From contig NZ_CP058215.1 of the NCBI RefSeq assembly GCF_013388255.1, forward strand, positions 1,860,001-1,924,000: DNA of 64,000 bases, in the 5' to 3' direction. A program made the position numbers and the translations under genes. Positions 47,819-56,956 of the stretch are shown here, in pieces. The notes under the pieces are model-generated. The model had not been told where the DNA came from and ran no database searches. It saw only the letters and a program-made list of their open reading frames with translations. This DNA is from Methanolobus zinderi (GTDB lineage: Archaea > Halobacteriota > Methanosarcinia > Methanosarcinales > Methanosarcinaceae). Position 1 is the stretch's first letter. The number at the start of each line of letters is the position of its first letter.

Positions 47819-47847
47819 ATTAGTCCGCCAACTCTACTTCCATAAAC

Positions 47848-47880
47848 AATATAAATTTAAAATGTGCATGTGATATAAAT
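47848..47880 (-). promoter_or_regulatory. Promoter region of PIN-GNAT/hsdS/hsdM unit
   Basis: Two TATA-like elements on the minus strand, in the ATATAAATTT (47850-47859) and GATATAAAT (47872-47880) regions, precede the PIN-GNAT start. This splits the island into two transcripts: hsdR-AlbA_2 and PIN-GNAT onward. Confidence 0.4.
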
Positions 47881-47922
47881 ATATTTCATTATTATATTGA
47901 ATAAGTGCAAAGTACGATTTAT

Positions 47923-47977
47923 CCCACAAATTAAACCACAGTTTATACCACAGTTTATACCACAGTTTATACCACAG
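47923..47977. repeat. Intergenic 12-bp tandem array
   Basis: Three perfect copies of ACCACAGTTTAT (47935-47970), a fourth partial copy and a degenerate one before them. It shares the 9-mer CCACAGTTT with the coding array of the AlbA_2 gene 220 bp away. On the plus strand it reads as repeated PQFI without a plausible gene around it. Confidence 0.88.
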
Positions 47978-48003
47978 AAAACAAAAGATTAAAACTCAGT
48001 GTT

Positions 48004-49371
48004 TCAGCTTTCAGATTGGTCCGTCACTTCCCAGTGTCCGCCTCTGTCAGGTCCTATGCGCTTCAAACGCCCTTCTTCTTTCAATTTAGCAATATTCCAC
48101 TCCACTCCGCGTCGGGATAGGCCTGTTATCCTGGTCAGTTCTTTTGTGGTGATGGAAGGTTTCTCTTTAATTGCTTCGATGATCTTTTCTGCGGAATTCT
48201 CCACAGTTTTCTCCACAGTTTTCTCCACAGTTTTCTCCACAGTCTTCTCCGAACTTGCATCGCGTTTTCGGAAAACCACAGAAAAACTGCCATCGTAGGA
48301 GAACTCCACCGATGCTTTATCACTTTCTTCCACAGCCTGCTTGATACGGTTTATCCCGGTGCCGACCTTCTCGATATAATCGATCCGATGCAGCAGGGAG
48401 GCAATAAGGGGATTGCGGGCAACACTCCGGGTACCGAACTCAGAGGGTTTCAGGCCACTTGGCAGGCCGCCGGGATTTGATATTTCAACCCTGTCGTCAA
48501 AGACCTCAACAAGCACATTGGAACCCCGGTCAAAATAATCACGGTGGCATACTGCATTGATAATAGCTTCCCTGAGGGCTATATCGGGTATATCGGGAAT
48601 TTCCTCACGGCGGATCTTTTCAATCCTGTACTCCACATTGGTATGCCTTTTGACAAAAAGGATAGCATTATCGATGTTCTCAACAATATTCTCCTTGAAA
48701 TCTTTCTTGTCAAGAATATTCACTTTTTCGATTCCCTTATACAGAACACAGACCACTATCGCATGATTCAGCAGGAAATCGATATCCTTTGCAAAGAACA
48801 GCACACCGGCATTGTTCAGTTTTCCGTCATCGGTAATGCAATCCAGATTCCTGAGCAGATCCATCCGGTCGATGGAACTGGTAATGCCCGCGAGCTTCAG
48901 GAAATTACGAAACGCCCTTTCATCAAAATCCGTCTCAAAATCAGCCTTGTCATTTCTCAGTTCCTCAAAACGAATACGACCTTCCTTCTGGAAAAAAGCT
49001 ATTATCTCATTACGGTTAAGCTTCTGGGAATTTGCCCCGTTCCGGAGAAAGAAGCCTCTGGAGCAGGCATAAGGTTTTTCGCTTCCCTCCGGCACATCGG
49101 CAACAATGAAATTGTCATATACTTCGATTTTAACATCTAACTGTGGCTGCAGCTGTCTCAGGGAATCCTGCACTCTTGATCTGAAACTGTTATCGGTCTG
49201 AACTCCCTTGATAATTCCCTTATCGCTAACTCCAAGAAAAACCTTACCGCCATTGGAATTAGCAAAAGCGCAAACCTCTTCCACAAACGACTTATCAAGA
49301 CTCTCCTTGAACTCAATATGGTATCCTTCGCCGGCTGCAAGAATACTCTCTATCCATTCATCCATATTCAA
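48004..49371 (-). CDS. Schlafen AlbA_2 / COG2865 protein with EKTV repeats (copy 1)
   Basis: About 455 residues. N-terminal AlbA_2 domain (YHIEFKESLDKSF, NGGKVFLGVSDKG), central part with FFLRNGANSQKLNRNEI. The RecG-like region is ALREAIINAVCHRDYFDRG and VEISNPGGLPSGL. Four EKTV tetrapeptides (residues ~376-391) lead to a winged helix (TRITGLSRRGVEWNIAKLKEEGRL). It is a distant paralogue of copy 2 with the same domain plan. Start TTG 49371 overlaps the hsdR stop; ATG 49365 is an alternative. Coupled to hsdR, it may be an RM accessory or regulator. Confidence 0.9.
   Translation of the reverse strand: MNMDEWIESILAAGEGYHIEFKESLDKSFVEEVCAFANSNGGKVFLGVSDKGIIKGVQTDNSFRSRVQDSLRQLQPQLDVKIEVYDNFIVADVPEGSEKPYACSRGFFLRNGANSQKLNRNEIIAFFQKEGRIRFEELRNDKADFETDFDERAFRNFLKLAGITSSIDRMDLLRNLDCITDDGKLNNAGVLFFAKDIDFLLNHAIVVCVLYKGIEKVNILDKKDFKENIVENIDNAILFVKRHTNVEYRIEKIRREEIPDIPDIALREAIINAVCHRDYFDRGSNVLVEVFDDRVEISNPGGLPSGLKPSEFGTRSVARNPLIASLLHRIDYIEKVGTGINRIKQAVEESDKASVEFSYDGSFSVVFRKRDASSEKTVEKTVEKTVEKTVENSAEKIIEAIKEKPSITTKELTRITGLSRRGVEWNIAKLKEEGRLKRIGPDRGGHWEVTDQSES
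48199..48246. repeat. 12-bp tandem array coding the EKTV linker
   Basis: Four copies of CTCCACAGTTTT (the last ending in CTT), in frame in the AlbA_2 gene between body and winged helix. Confidence 0.9.
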
Positions 49372-52151
49372 GCCGCCAGCGCCTCATTCATCTCATTAAT
49401 AATCCCGGCCATCTCATCACCAAATAACTGGTACATCCTGCCACGACCGCCAAGGCGGTCAAAAGGTGCATAGTCAAGGTCATCCATTTCCAGATGGAAG
49501 CTATTGGTCACATAGTTTTTAATTGTGCGCAGCCAGTCCATCTGTTCCTCGGTGAACTTCAGGGTTCCAGCCTGTTTTCCAAAAACCCAGTCCTGGAAAT
49601 TCCTGTTCACGGTCTGGTCGTATGCTGTAAGAACCGGATCTATACCAGTGATCCTTCGGATAAGCGCGATCAGGGCTGTAAGCTCGTTCTTTGGTGAATT
49701 ACCTTTGACATCTTCCAGTTGCTCGTATGCCTGCCATATACGGTGTGGGGCAAACTGCGGCTTTTCAGCTTTCAGTTTATCCATCACCTCTTTTATCATC
49801 CTGAAGGTCACGTCCCTGCGCCGGTAAGGTTGGTCATAGAAGATACTTAGTGCCGTGATCTCATCCTTATTGGCTTCCATGTATGCCTTGAAATCATCTA
49901 CAAGATCGTCCGCCTTTGCCACAGCATCCTTATCCCATTCAGCCCGGGTGACCCTGTCAATGTTCACCGAATCAATGATCTGCTCATGCACCCTGCGGAC
50001 ATTTTCGATATACTCGTTCAACTCCCTGGTAAAGGTTGATCTTGCAGTATCTATGAGTTCCTTTTGGGCCTGTGTCTTCAGTTCCGATTCGGGAATCTCC
50101 GGATCACGTTGTTTGATCTCAAAGGCTTTTGCCTCAATTATATCCGGATTATAGGCATTGAGCAGGTCCCTGACAGCCTGGTTTATGTTCTTTCCATCTG
50201 CCTTCTCAGCAAAGGTCTCCCTTTCATCATCAGTAAGCTGCTTGTTCAGCCTTGAAAGACGGCTGGCAAGGGAAACATAGAGGTCTTCACTCTCCGCTCC
50301 GAAGGTCACAGCCTCCAGCAGTTCTTTCATGGGAACACCTTTCTTACGTTCCATAGCCCTGCTTTCGGTTTTAACCGATTTAGTCACACCGGAGGCATCC
50401 ACAACAACAAAATGGGTCTTGGCAGAAACAACCGAAGGTGTCACTTTTTTCAGGTCATCCAGTTCAATGGTCCTTGTACCGCGTCCCTTCATCTGCTCGA
50501 AATAATTGCGGCTCTTCACATCCCTCATGAAAAGCAGGCATTCCAGTGGCTTAACATCCGTACCGGTGGCAATCATATCCACCGTCACGGCAATTCTCGG
50601 ATTATAGTCATTACGGAAAGCTGCAAGTACTGATTTCGGGTCATCCTCTGCCTTATATGTAACCTTCTTGCAGAAAGCATTCCCTTCATTGAACTCTTCT
50701 CTGACTATCTGGATAATATCATCGGCATGACTGTCGGTCTTGGCAAATATCAGCGTCTTTGGAACCTCATTCCTTCCGGGAAATATCTCCGGCAGCTTAT
50801 CCCTGAATGCCTTTATTACATTGCGTATCTGGCTGGGGTTGACAACATCTTTATCCAGTTTCTTCCCTGTGTAAGTGTAGTCCTCATCCAGTTGTTCCCA
50901 GCGTTTTTTACGACTGAGTTTCTCCCTGCGGTCCACATACTGGCCGGCCTGTATCTGAGCACCGTTTTTGGTGATCTCGGTCTCGATAGTGTATACATCA
51001 TACCCTACATTCACCCCATCGGCAACCGCATCCTCATGACTGTATTCACTAACCACATTCTCATTGAAAAAGCCGAATGTACGTTTATCAGGTGTGGCAG
51101 TCAGTCCTATCAGAAAAGCATCGAAATAATCAAGCACCTGTTTCCAGAGATTGTATATGGAACGGTGGCATTCGTCTATAACAACAAAATCAAACGTTTC
51201 AATTGGTATATCTTTATTATAAGCTACAGGCACAGGTTTCTTTTGCCATTCTTTCCTTTCAGCCGGATTCTCCTCTTCCATTTCCTCATCCAGCTCTTCC
51301 CCTTTCAGTATCGAATAAAGACGCTGGATAGTGGAGATACAAACTTGACTGTCAGAAGCAATAAAATTGGAACGCAGACGCTGCACATTATATAATTCCG
51401 TGAACTTACGGTTATCGTCATTCGGAACATAGGCCATAAACTCCTGCTCTGCCTGTTCTCCGAGATTCTTTGTATCCACAAGGAAAAGCACTCTCTTAGC
51501 ATCTGCAAACTTAAGCAATCTGTAGATAGATGTAATAGCAGTATATGTCTTACCCGACCCTGTTGCCATCTGGACCAGTGCCTTTGGACGATTATCCTTA
51601 AATGATTCCTCAAGATTCATGATCGCCTTGACCTGACAATCACGCAGCCCCTGTATTCCAAGCTCCGGAATATTCATCAACCGGGATCGGAGTGACTTAT
51701 CGTTTTTGAGCCATGCTATGAAAGTATCGGGCCTGTGGAAAGAAAAAACTGGTCTGGACCGTGGTTTTGGGTCGCGATAATCTGTAAACCTTGTAAGCTC
51801 CCCATTACTTTCATAAACAAAGGGAAGCGGGTCATTGTCCAGATACTTCAATTTGCTGGAAGCATATTCAGCTGACTGCTCTTCCACAACTGTTAATTTG
51901 CACCCTTCTTCTTCCTTTTTTGCCTCAATAATCCCTACAGGCACTTTATCAACAAAAAGAACGTAATCCGCAGGCCCAACATCAGTCCAGTATTCTCTTA
52001 CTGCAATTCCGGATGAGACGTTCCAGTCGATCTTGTTTCGATCCTGCACTTTCCAGCCAGTATCATCTAGCTTTTCATCAATGATATCCCTGGCTTTTTG
52101 CTCTGGGTTCTGATTCTGGCTCATAGATTCCTGGTCCACCGTAATACTCAT
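49368..52151 (-). CDS. hsdR: Type I restriction endonuclease subunit R
   Basis: 927-residue motor and nuclease subunit of EcoEI-like type. PD-(D/E)xK nuclease residues are D62 and E76-A-K78 (VGIIEAKKE). The helicase part has Walker A QMATGSGKT (195-202), DECH box (326-329), LTATPDKRT and a C-terminal helicase motif with QMKGRGTRT. The coiled helical C-terminus binds the HsdM-HsdS core. All motifs are intact, so restriction should be active. A TATA-like ATTTATATAAA precedes it. It is the first gene of the island and shares four bases with the AlbA_2 gene. Confidence 0.96.
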   Translation of the reverse strand: MSITVDQESMSQNQNPEQKARDIIDEKLDDTGWKVQDRNKIDWNVSSGIAVREYWTDVGPADYVLFVDKVPVGIIEAKKEEEGCKLTVVEEQSAEYASSKLKYLDNDPLPFVYESNGELTRFTDYRDPKPRSRPVFSFHRPDTFIAWLKNDKSLRSRLMNIPELGIQGLRDCQVKAIMNLEESFKDNRPKALVQMATGSGKTYTAITSIYRLLKFADAKRVLFLVDTKNLGEQAEQEFMAYVPNDDNRKFTELYNVQRLRSNFIASDSQVCISTIQRLYSILKGEELDEEMEEENPAERKEWQKKPVPVAYNKDIPIETFDFVVIDECHRSIYNLWKQVLDYFDAFLIGLTATPDKRTFGFFNENVVSEYSHEDAVADGVNVGYDVYTIETEITKNGAQIQAGQYVDRREKLSRKKRWEQLDEDYTYTGKKLDKDVVNPSQIRNVIKAFRDKLPEIFPGRNEVPKTLIFAKTDSHADDIIQIVREEFNEGNAFCKKVTYKAEDDPKSVLAAFRNDYNPRIAVTVDMIATGTDVKPLECLLFMRDVKSRNYFEQMKGRGTRTIELDDLKKVTPSVVSAKTHFVVVDASGVTKSVKTESRAMERKKGVPMKELLEAVTFGAESEDLYVSLASRLSRLNKQLTDDERETFAEKADGKNINQAVRDLLNAYNPDIIEAKAFEIKQRDPEIPESELKTQAQKELIDTARSTFTRELNEYIENVRRVHEQIIDSVNIDRVTRAEWDKDAVAKADDLVDDFKAYMEANKDEITALSIFYDQPYRRRDVTFRMIKEVMDKLKAEKPQFAPHRIWQAYEQLEDVKGNSPKNELTALIALIRRITGIDPVLTAYDQTVNRNFQDWVFGKQAGTLKFTEEQMDWLRTIKNYVTNSFHLEMDDLDYAPFDRLGGRGRMYQLFGDEMAGIINEMNEALAA

Positions 52152-52588
52152 CTTTCGTTGCAGTCTTCACGAAAAATCAAGCTTTCCATGAATGATTTTG
52201 GCGAAGTTTATGACCACATTTTATATAAATATTTATAATGAAACTCAATAATGAATAAAAATAGCCAGCACAAACTAGTTTAATAATTTTATCATACTCT
52301 GTGAAGCAAAATGAACATACTACTACACAATTTTAAATAAGAGTGGACATAAAATTTCCCATTAACACTCGATCAAGCGAATTTTTGGAACATATGTGCA
52401 CACTATACACATGTAAGTGTTCATCAATCCGTTGATTAAGGCTCTGAAAAAAATCTCAAATCTGACAGTCGAAAGCAGAAAGTGAGGGGAAGATCAAGCT
52501 ACATACTTGATAATGTGTCAGATTACCAGTAAAAGTACGATGAGAGATTCAGCAAAGTCTAAAAAATAAATATACAGGCGGAGATCAG
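52152..52588. other. Divergent intergenic region at island edge
   Basis: Contains the hsdR promoter on the left and, on the right, the secreted-protein promoter. Small dyads such as ATCAA-TCCG-TTGAT near 52424-52437 occur. No gene remnant, terminal repeat or duplicated target site was identified. Confidence 0.35.
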
Positions 52589-53317
52589 ATGAAAACAAAA
52601 ATATTTGTATTGGGCATTGCAGTGGTAATTATATGTGCCGGACTGATGGTTTCAGTGGGTGCGGCGGCAAAACCGGGAGTGGATTTTAACGGAGAGCACT
52701 ACAACCTGAACATCATCGGCAAAAAAACAGACTGGAACGGCGGCGGCAGTTATGACAACGGAGACAGGCATACAATGTTTGTTCCCGAGGACACAAGTTC
52801 CTTTAATTTCACCGTATATGATGAAGGAAATGAGACCGTACTTTCCGGTATAACAATAGAGATGACACAGGGAGATGAATTTGCTGTCCTTGACGGAAAT
52901 GCATTTGATGACGGTAAAGCAGCATTCCAGCTTGCTCCGGGCAAGTATAATGTCTATATTGCTGCAAAAGGCAAACCTGGAGGATACACAGACATCAACG
53001 GATGGGTAAAGTGCAACGACACATATTATTTTGACATTGGTGATTTGAGAGTTTCCAAAAGCAAAAAAGCAGGATGGACGGATGCTACAGACCTTTTCTA
53101 TGTAGATGCTACAGAAGAACCTGATACCGTCGGTTACCTGGATAACCTTACAGAACAGGGATTGTTTGAAGAGAATGAAGAGATGTGGGTATTCGATTAT
53201 CTGACAGGCCTGACAAACTATGATTCACTTCTATACCCTTCCGATGGAACAGATCACTTCTGGCAGTATGACAACCACGGAAGCAAGCTGGTTCAGGTTC
53301 GCTTTTACCCGATATGA
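52589..53317 (+). CDS. Secreted hypothetical protein
   Basis: 242 residues with a clear signal peptide (MKTKIFVLGIAVVIICAGLM, cleavage near VGAAA). The mature part is beta-rich and acidic, with VDFNGEHYNLNIIG at its start, KFNVYIAAKGKPGG-like strands in the middle and a C-terminal LVQVRFYPI. Proteins with the HYNLNIIG opening and an RFY ending recur in methanogen genomes as uncharacterised exported proteins. No anchor, catalytic residues or sorting signal are seen. The ribosome-binding site is GGCGGAGATC. It stands alone. Confidence 0.8.
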   Translation: MKTKIFVLGIAVVIICAGLMVSVGAAAKPGVDFNGEHYNLNIIGKKTDWNGGGSYDNGDRHTMFVPEDTSSFNFTVYDEGNETVLSGITIEMTQGDEFAVLDGNAFDDGKAAFQLAPGKYNVYIAAKGKPGGYTDINGWVKCNDTYYFDIGDLRVSKSKKAGWTDATDLFYVDATEEPDTVGYLDNLTEQGLFEENEEMWVFDYLTGLTNYDSLLYPSDGTDHFWQYDNHGSKLVQVRFYPI

Positions 53318-53380
53318 ATAAATTCTATTTTTCCTTTTTTCCATTTTTTAACCACTTTCAACAGTCGGTGTTCGAGATTC

Positions 53381-54031
53381 TTACATATCCAGTTTTGTTT
53401 TCCGGATAGTATCAATAAAACTCCTTGTTTCCCTTTCCACATCCTCACTGCACACGACTGCAGAGATAGCTACAAGGCTGTCAGCGCCTCCCCGAACAAC
53501 ACTCACGCAGTTCTCTTTATTGATTCCGCCAATTGCAATAACAGGGATACTTATAGCATCCTTTACAGCCCTGATGCTTTCAGGACCAATGCCATTTCCG
53601 GCATCCTTTTTGGTGGAAGTATCAAATATGGGGCTCAGACCAACATAATCGGCACCCTCTCTTTCAGCTTCAATAGCCTCTTCAATATTATGGACGGTGA
53701 GGCCGATGATCTTATCAGGACCCAGAAGCTGCCTTGCAATATCTATGGGCATATCATCCTGCCCTATATGAACACCATCAGCCTCCACCGCCAGTGCAAC
53801 ATCGATCCGGTCGTTCACCAGAAAGATCGCTTCATTACCACAGAGTTTTTTGATCTGTGACGCTTCAAGTATCATATCCTTCGTACTTCCTGACTTTTCC
53901 CTGTACTGCACTATCCGGCATCCTGCTGCAACAGCACATTTTACATCCGAAACGGTTCCTTTTTTAGAGAGGCCGGAATCGGTGACAAGATAAAAGTCGA
54001 TCATCTCGAGTAGAGATCTTTTAGTGTTCAT
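53381..54031 (-). CDS. thiE: Thiamine-phosphate synthase
   Basis: 216-residue TIM barrel joining HMP pyrophosphate and thiazole phosphate to thiamine phosphate. Recognisable are [50 protein letters not shown] and [15 protein letters not shown], and [15 protein letters not shown] 54031, preceded by GGGAAG, gives the usual length; an upstream ATG adds 14 residues. It follows thiM at 52 bases as one thi unit, probably for salvage since no synthesis genes are beside them. Confidence 0.95.
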   Translation of the reverse strand: MNTKRSLLEMIDFYLVTDSGLSKKGTVSDVKCAVAAGCRIVQYREKSGSTKDMILEASQIKKLCGNEAIFLVNDRIDVALAVEADGVHIGQDDMPIDIARQLLGPDKIIGLTVHNIEEAIEAEREGADYVGLSPIFDTSTKKDAGNGIGPESIRAVKDAISIPVIAIGGINKENCVSVVRGGADSLVAISAVVCSEDVERETRSFIDTIRKTKLDM

Positions 54032-54083
54032 TTTCAACTTCCCATTTTGTAAAAGATACTGACCGGCTGGCATCGTAGTTGGG

Positions 54084-54869
54084 TCAGTATTCCTTAAAAT
54101 TCAGCTTTGCCTGTACTTCCTCATCCGAAAGACGGGATACTTCGTCATAGAAATGCATTTTGAAGGTACCCGGACCACCGGATTTTCCTGCCGCCAGTTC
54201 CCCGGCTATTCCGAAATAGCACAGTGCATCCTTTGCAGCATCACAATAGTCGGGATTGACCGCAGCAAAAATTCCGATAACAGAAGCTGCCATACAGCCG
54301 GTACCAACAATTGAGCCCATTGATTCATGTCCGTTCTTCACCATAAAAACTCTTTTCCCATCACTGATGATATCCTCTTTCCCGGTCATGACTACCACGC
54401 ATGATCTTAAGTCCGCATACTCCTTTGCGATTTTTTTCGGGTCTGCATCAATGGATGTCGCCTCGACGCCTCTGGTCCGGGCGTCCTCACCTGCAAGTCT
54501 GGCAACTTCGGAGTAATTACCCTTGATGATATCAACCTGGACTGAATCCAGTATCTTTGCAGCCATGTCATCACGGAATCCGGTGGCACCTACACCCACT
54601 GCATCAAGTACCACAGGTATGTTCTTTTCGTTCGCAGCCTTTGCGGAAATTATCATAGCATCTATCAGATCAGAAGTAAGGGTTCCGATATTCAGCACAA
54701 GGGCAGATGCAATGCCAGTCATATCCGCTGCCTCTTCCCGGGCATGAGCCATAACCGGAAGCGCACCGAATGCCCTTGTCATGTTAGCACAATCGTATAT
54801 CGTTACCCAGTTAGTTATGTGATGAACCAGTGGTTTTGTTTCCCTGATCGATTTTAATGAATTTTTCAT
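54084..54869 (-). CDS. thiM: Hydroxyethylthiazole kinase
   Basis: 261-residue ribokinase-fold enzyme phosphorylating 4-methyl-5-(2-hydroxyethyl)thiazole for thiamine salvage. Family blocks: [54 protein letters not shown] and [15 protein letters not shown] with the catalytic Cys. It is first in the thiM-thiE unit, with a GGAAGGAC site before its ATG. A perfect palindrome 130 bp upstream lies in the shared divergent region. Confidence 0.96.
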   Translation of the reverse strand: MKNSLKSIRETKPLVHHITNWVTIYDCANMTRAFGALPVMAHAREEAADMTGIASALVLNIGTLTSDLIDAMIISAKAANEKNIPVVLDAVGVGATGFRDDMAAKILDSVQVDIIKGNYSEVARLAGEDARTRGVEATSIDADPKKIAKEYADLRSCVVVMTGKEDIISDGKRVFMVKNGHESMGSIVGTGCMAASVIGIFAAVNPDYCDAAKDALCYFGIAGELAAGKSGGPGTFKMHFYDEVSRLSDEEVQAKLNFKEY

Positions 54870-55000
54870 TTTAGTCCTTCCAGATGTTTGTAATAATTAA
54901 GATAAAATGGCTGTTTTACTAAATAACTCACCTATTAACAATGAGTTGCTAATCGGGTTATCATATTGATAGTTCAGCCAAAGAGTTCTACATTATTGAT

Positions 55001-55018
55001 CATTCACAATTGTGAATG
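55001..55018. promoter_or_regulatory. Perfect 18-bp palindrome between thiM and membrane gene
   Basis: CATTCACAATTGTGAATG is fully symmetric with no spacer. It is placed between the divergent thiM and polytopic-membrane-protein genes, so it could be the operator of either. Confidence 0.5.
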
Positions 55019-55124
55019 TGGCTGACATGTAGTTTATCGATAAAAAAGTTTTTGTTATAATCGGAAACTATCCGCTGTAAACCAACCATTACACAAAAAC
55101 AATAAATTCATATAGAAAACATTG

Positions 55125-55138
55125 TATATTTATTTATA
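55125..55138 (+). promoter_or_regulatory. TATA element of the polytopic membrane protein gene
   Basis: TATATTTATTTATA lies 12-25 bases before the GTG start, so the transcript has almost no leader. Confidence 0.4.
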
Positions 55139-55149
55139 CGAGTTGGTAT

Positions 55150-56184
55150 GTGGTTGATGCAGTAGATAGTGCCTTTAAAAGAACAAAAAAGAGCCTTCTT
55201 GAGCCATTTGATTTCTGGAAATGGATGAAACTCGCATTAATAGTATTCCTTGGAGCAGGGAGCCCGTTCCTGAGTAACAGCACGGGATCTGGTGGATCTT
55301 TTGACGATCCGGAAATGAATGCTGAGCTTTCTTCCGCCTTTGATAGTTTTGTTAATTTTGTAACATCAGACCAATATTTCAGTCTGATAGTAACAGCAAT
55401 CATCCTTCTGTTAGTAGTTCTTGTTTTGTTCGCATACATCAGGAATGTTATGGAATACGTTTTTGTAGATTCCCTGGTCAGCAACGAAGTCAAGCTCAGG
55501 GAATATTTTCGCAACTATCTAGGAAAAGGCTTCTGGCTCTTCATTTTCCGTCTTCTGGTTGCAGTTGCAGTCATTGTCTTAGCAATAATAATGGTGCTTC
55601 CCGTATTTCTGCTGATGATAGGAACTGCCGAAAGCGAGTCCTGGATTGGTTTCTTGTTTTCTTTACTTCTACTGATTGTAGCCATAGTAATGGCAGCAGT
55701 TATATCCGGTGCATTAAATTCTTTCATAAACCTGTCCATACCCGTGTCAATGTACGGTTCAAAAAGCATATCTGCAGCATTTTCCCGGGTATTGCGAACA
55801 TTCAGGAATGATTGGAAACAGATAGTTCTCTACTGGATAGGAAGAGCAGTATTGCGAATAGCGGTCGGTATAGCAGTAGGAATCGTAGCAATAATAGTTG
55901 CTGTAATTCTTTTGGTCGTTTTGGGAATAGTCGATCTGGCATTATACTACATATTCGAGCCGGTACTGTCCGATCCTAGTATTATTATATGGAGTATGGC
56001 AGGCATAATTGTGTTCCTGGAACTCTTGTTTTTGATATTCATAATATCAATTGTAGAGATGCCAGGAAAAGTTTTCCTGAAATATCATATGCTCACGTTC
56101 ATGCAGCATTGGTACCTGGAAATGGAGATACCGATGTTCGACACAGAGCAGAAAAAGCTTGAAAACACGAATGAAGCATACTAA
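55150..56184 (+). CDS. Polytopic membrane protein (DUF7544-like)
   Basis: 344 residues beginning at GTG. About six to seven transmembrane segments are visible (for example IVTAIILLLVVLVLFAYI and AVAVIVLAIIMVLPVFLLMI). The N-terminal ALEPFDFWKWMKLALI-like pattern (here LEPFDFWKWMKLALIVF) and the internal FRNDWKQIVLYWIGR recall the DUF7544 or glycerophosphodiester-phosphodiesterase membrane-domain group, from memory. No catalytic motif is seen. It probably starts on a nearly leaderless transcript. It is divergent from thiM. Function unknown. Confidence 0.75.
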   Translation: MVDAVDSAFKRTKKSLLEPFDFWKWMKLALIVFLGAGSPFLSNSTGSGGSFDDPEMNAELSSAFDSFVNFVTSDQYFSLIVTAIILLLVVLVLFAYIRNVMEYVFVDSLVSNEVKLREYFRNYLGKGFWLFIFRLLVAVAVIVLAIIMVLPVFLLMIGTAESESWIGFLFSLLLLIVAIVMAAVISGALNSFINLSIPVSMYGSKSISAAFSRVLRTFRNDWKQIVLYWIGRAVLRIAVGIAVGIVAIIVAVILLVVLGIVDLALYYIFEPVLSDPSIIIWSMAGIIVFLELLFLIFIISIVEMPGKVFLKYHMLTFMQHWYLEMEIPMFDTEQKKLENTNEAY

Positions 56185-56230
56185 AGGCGCAGTTGAATGG
56201 TAATTCTGCCCTTATATCTTTTTTATAGGC

Positions 56231-56956
56231 TCAACCGCTTGCAAATTCACCGATTCGGACTGCCCTACATTTCTCTCTGTCCTCAATGAGTATACTTTCT
56301 TTTGCAGAACAAAACAAAACGTTCAGTTTTTCCACAGTATCGGCAGCATCAGCACCATATATATCCGCTCCGATCTCAAGAGCCCATTCATCACTTACAG
56401 GAGAACCGCCCACGACAGTTTTCAACCTGTCCCGGATACCGGTATCCTTTAACTTTTCTTCCAGTACCTGCTGATTTACCATGGTTATATTCATGAGAGC
56501 CGATGTGGCAACTACATCCGGAGACAGTTCCAACGCTTTTTCAGTAAATTCTTCAACAGGAACGTCGATCCCAAGATCAATTACCCTGTAGCCTGCGATC
56601 TGAAGTGAGGCAGCAACAATATCCTTTCCTATTGAATGAATATCCCCTTCAATGGTCCCGATCATGACAGTAGCTTTGAATCCACTCATTGGAACATATT
56701 CTTCATGAGCTGGCAGAAGAGCCCTTACCCCGGCATTCATTGCTTCTGAAGCCGCAATCACATGCGGAAGGTATAACTTCCCTTCACTGAACATCTCTCC
56801 TACCCGTTCCATGGCAACACTGAGTCCTTCTTCTACCAGGATGACAGGATCGGTTCCCGCACTAAGTGCATCAAGAGCAATTTCTTCTACTTTATTTTCA
56901 TCATATTTCAGAACTGCTTCTATCAGTTTCGGGACAAAATATTCCTTGGGATGCAT
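56231..56956 (-). CDS. Methyltransferase corrinoid protein (MtaC/MtbC-like), orphan
   Basis: 241-residue cobalamin-binding shuttle protein. An N-terminal helical cap (LYLPHVIAASEAMNAG) is followed by the B12-binding Rossmann domain with D105-x-H107-x2-G110 (GDIHSIGK), whose His is the lower axial cobalt ligand. Such proteins carry methyl groups from a substrate-specific methyltransferase to a coenzyme M methyltransferase. No methyltransferase gene lies beside it, so the substrate cannot be named. ATG 56956 has a GAGTG site; GTG 56968 is an alternative. Confidence 0.9.
   Translation of the reverse strand: MHPKEYFVPKLIEAVLKYDENKVEEIALDALSAGTDPVILVEEGLSVAMERVGEMFSEGKLYLPHVIAASEAMNAGVRALLPAHEEYVPMSGFKATVMIGTIEGDIHSIGKDIVAASLQIAGYRVIDLGIDVPVEEFTEKALELSPDVVATSALMNITMVNQQVLEEKLKDTGIRDRLKTVVGGSPVSDEWALEIGADIYGADAADTVEKLNVLFCSAKESILIEDREKCRAVRIGEFASG

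Noticed and set aside
43287-48246. CRISPR-like or phase-variable on/off repeats in the RM island
   Set aside because: Units are 12 bp, contiguous and mostly coding; changes in copy number cannot shift the frame.
52152-52588. Insertion-element end at the right edge of the RM island
   Set aside because: No convincing terminal inverted repeat, target duplication or transposase fragment could be found by eye.
53381-54869. TPP riboswitch controlling thiM-thiE
   Set aside because: No TPP aptamer-like helices were seen in the region before thiM; the palindrome at 55001-55018 is a protein-type operator.
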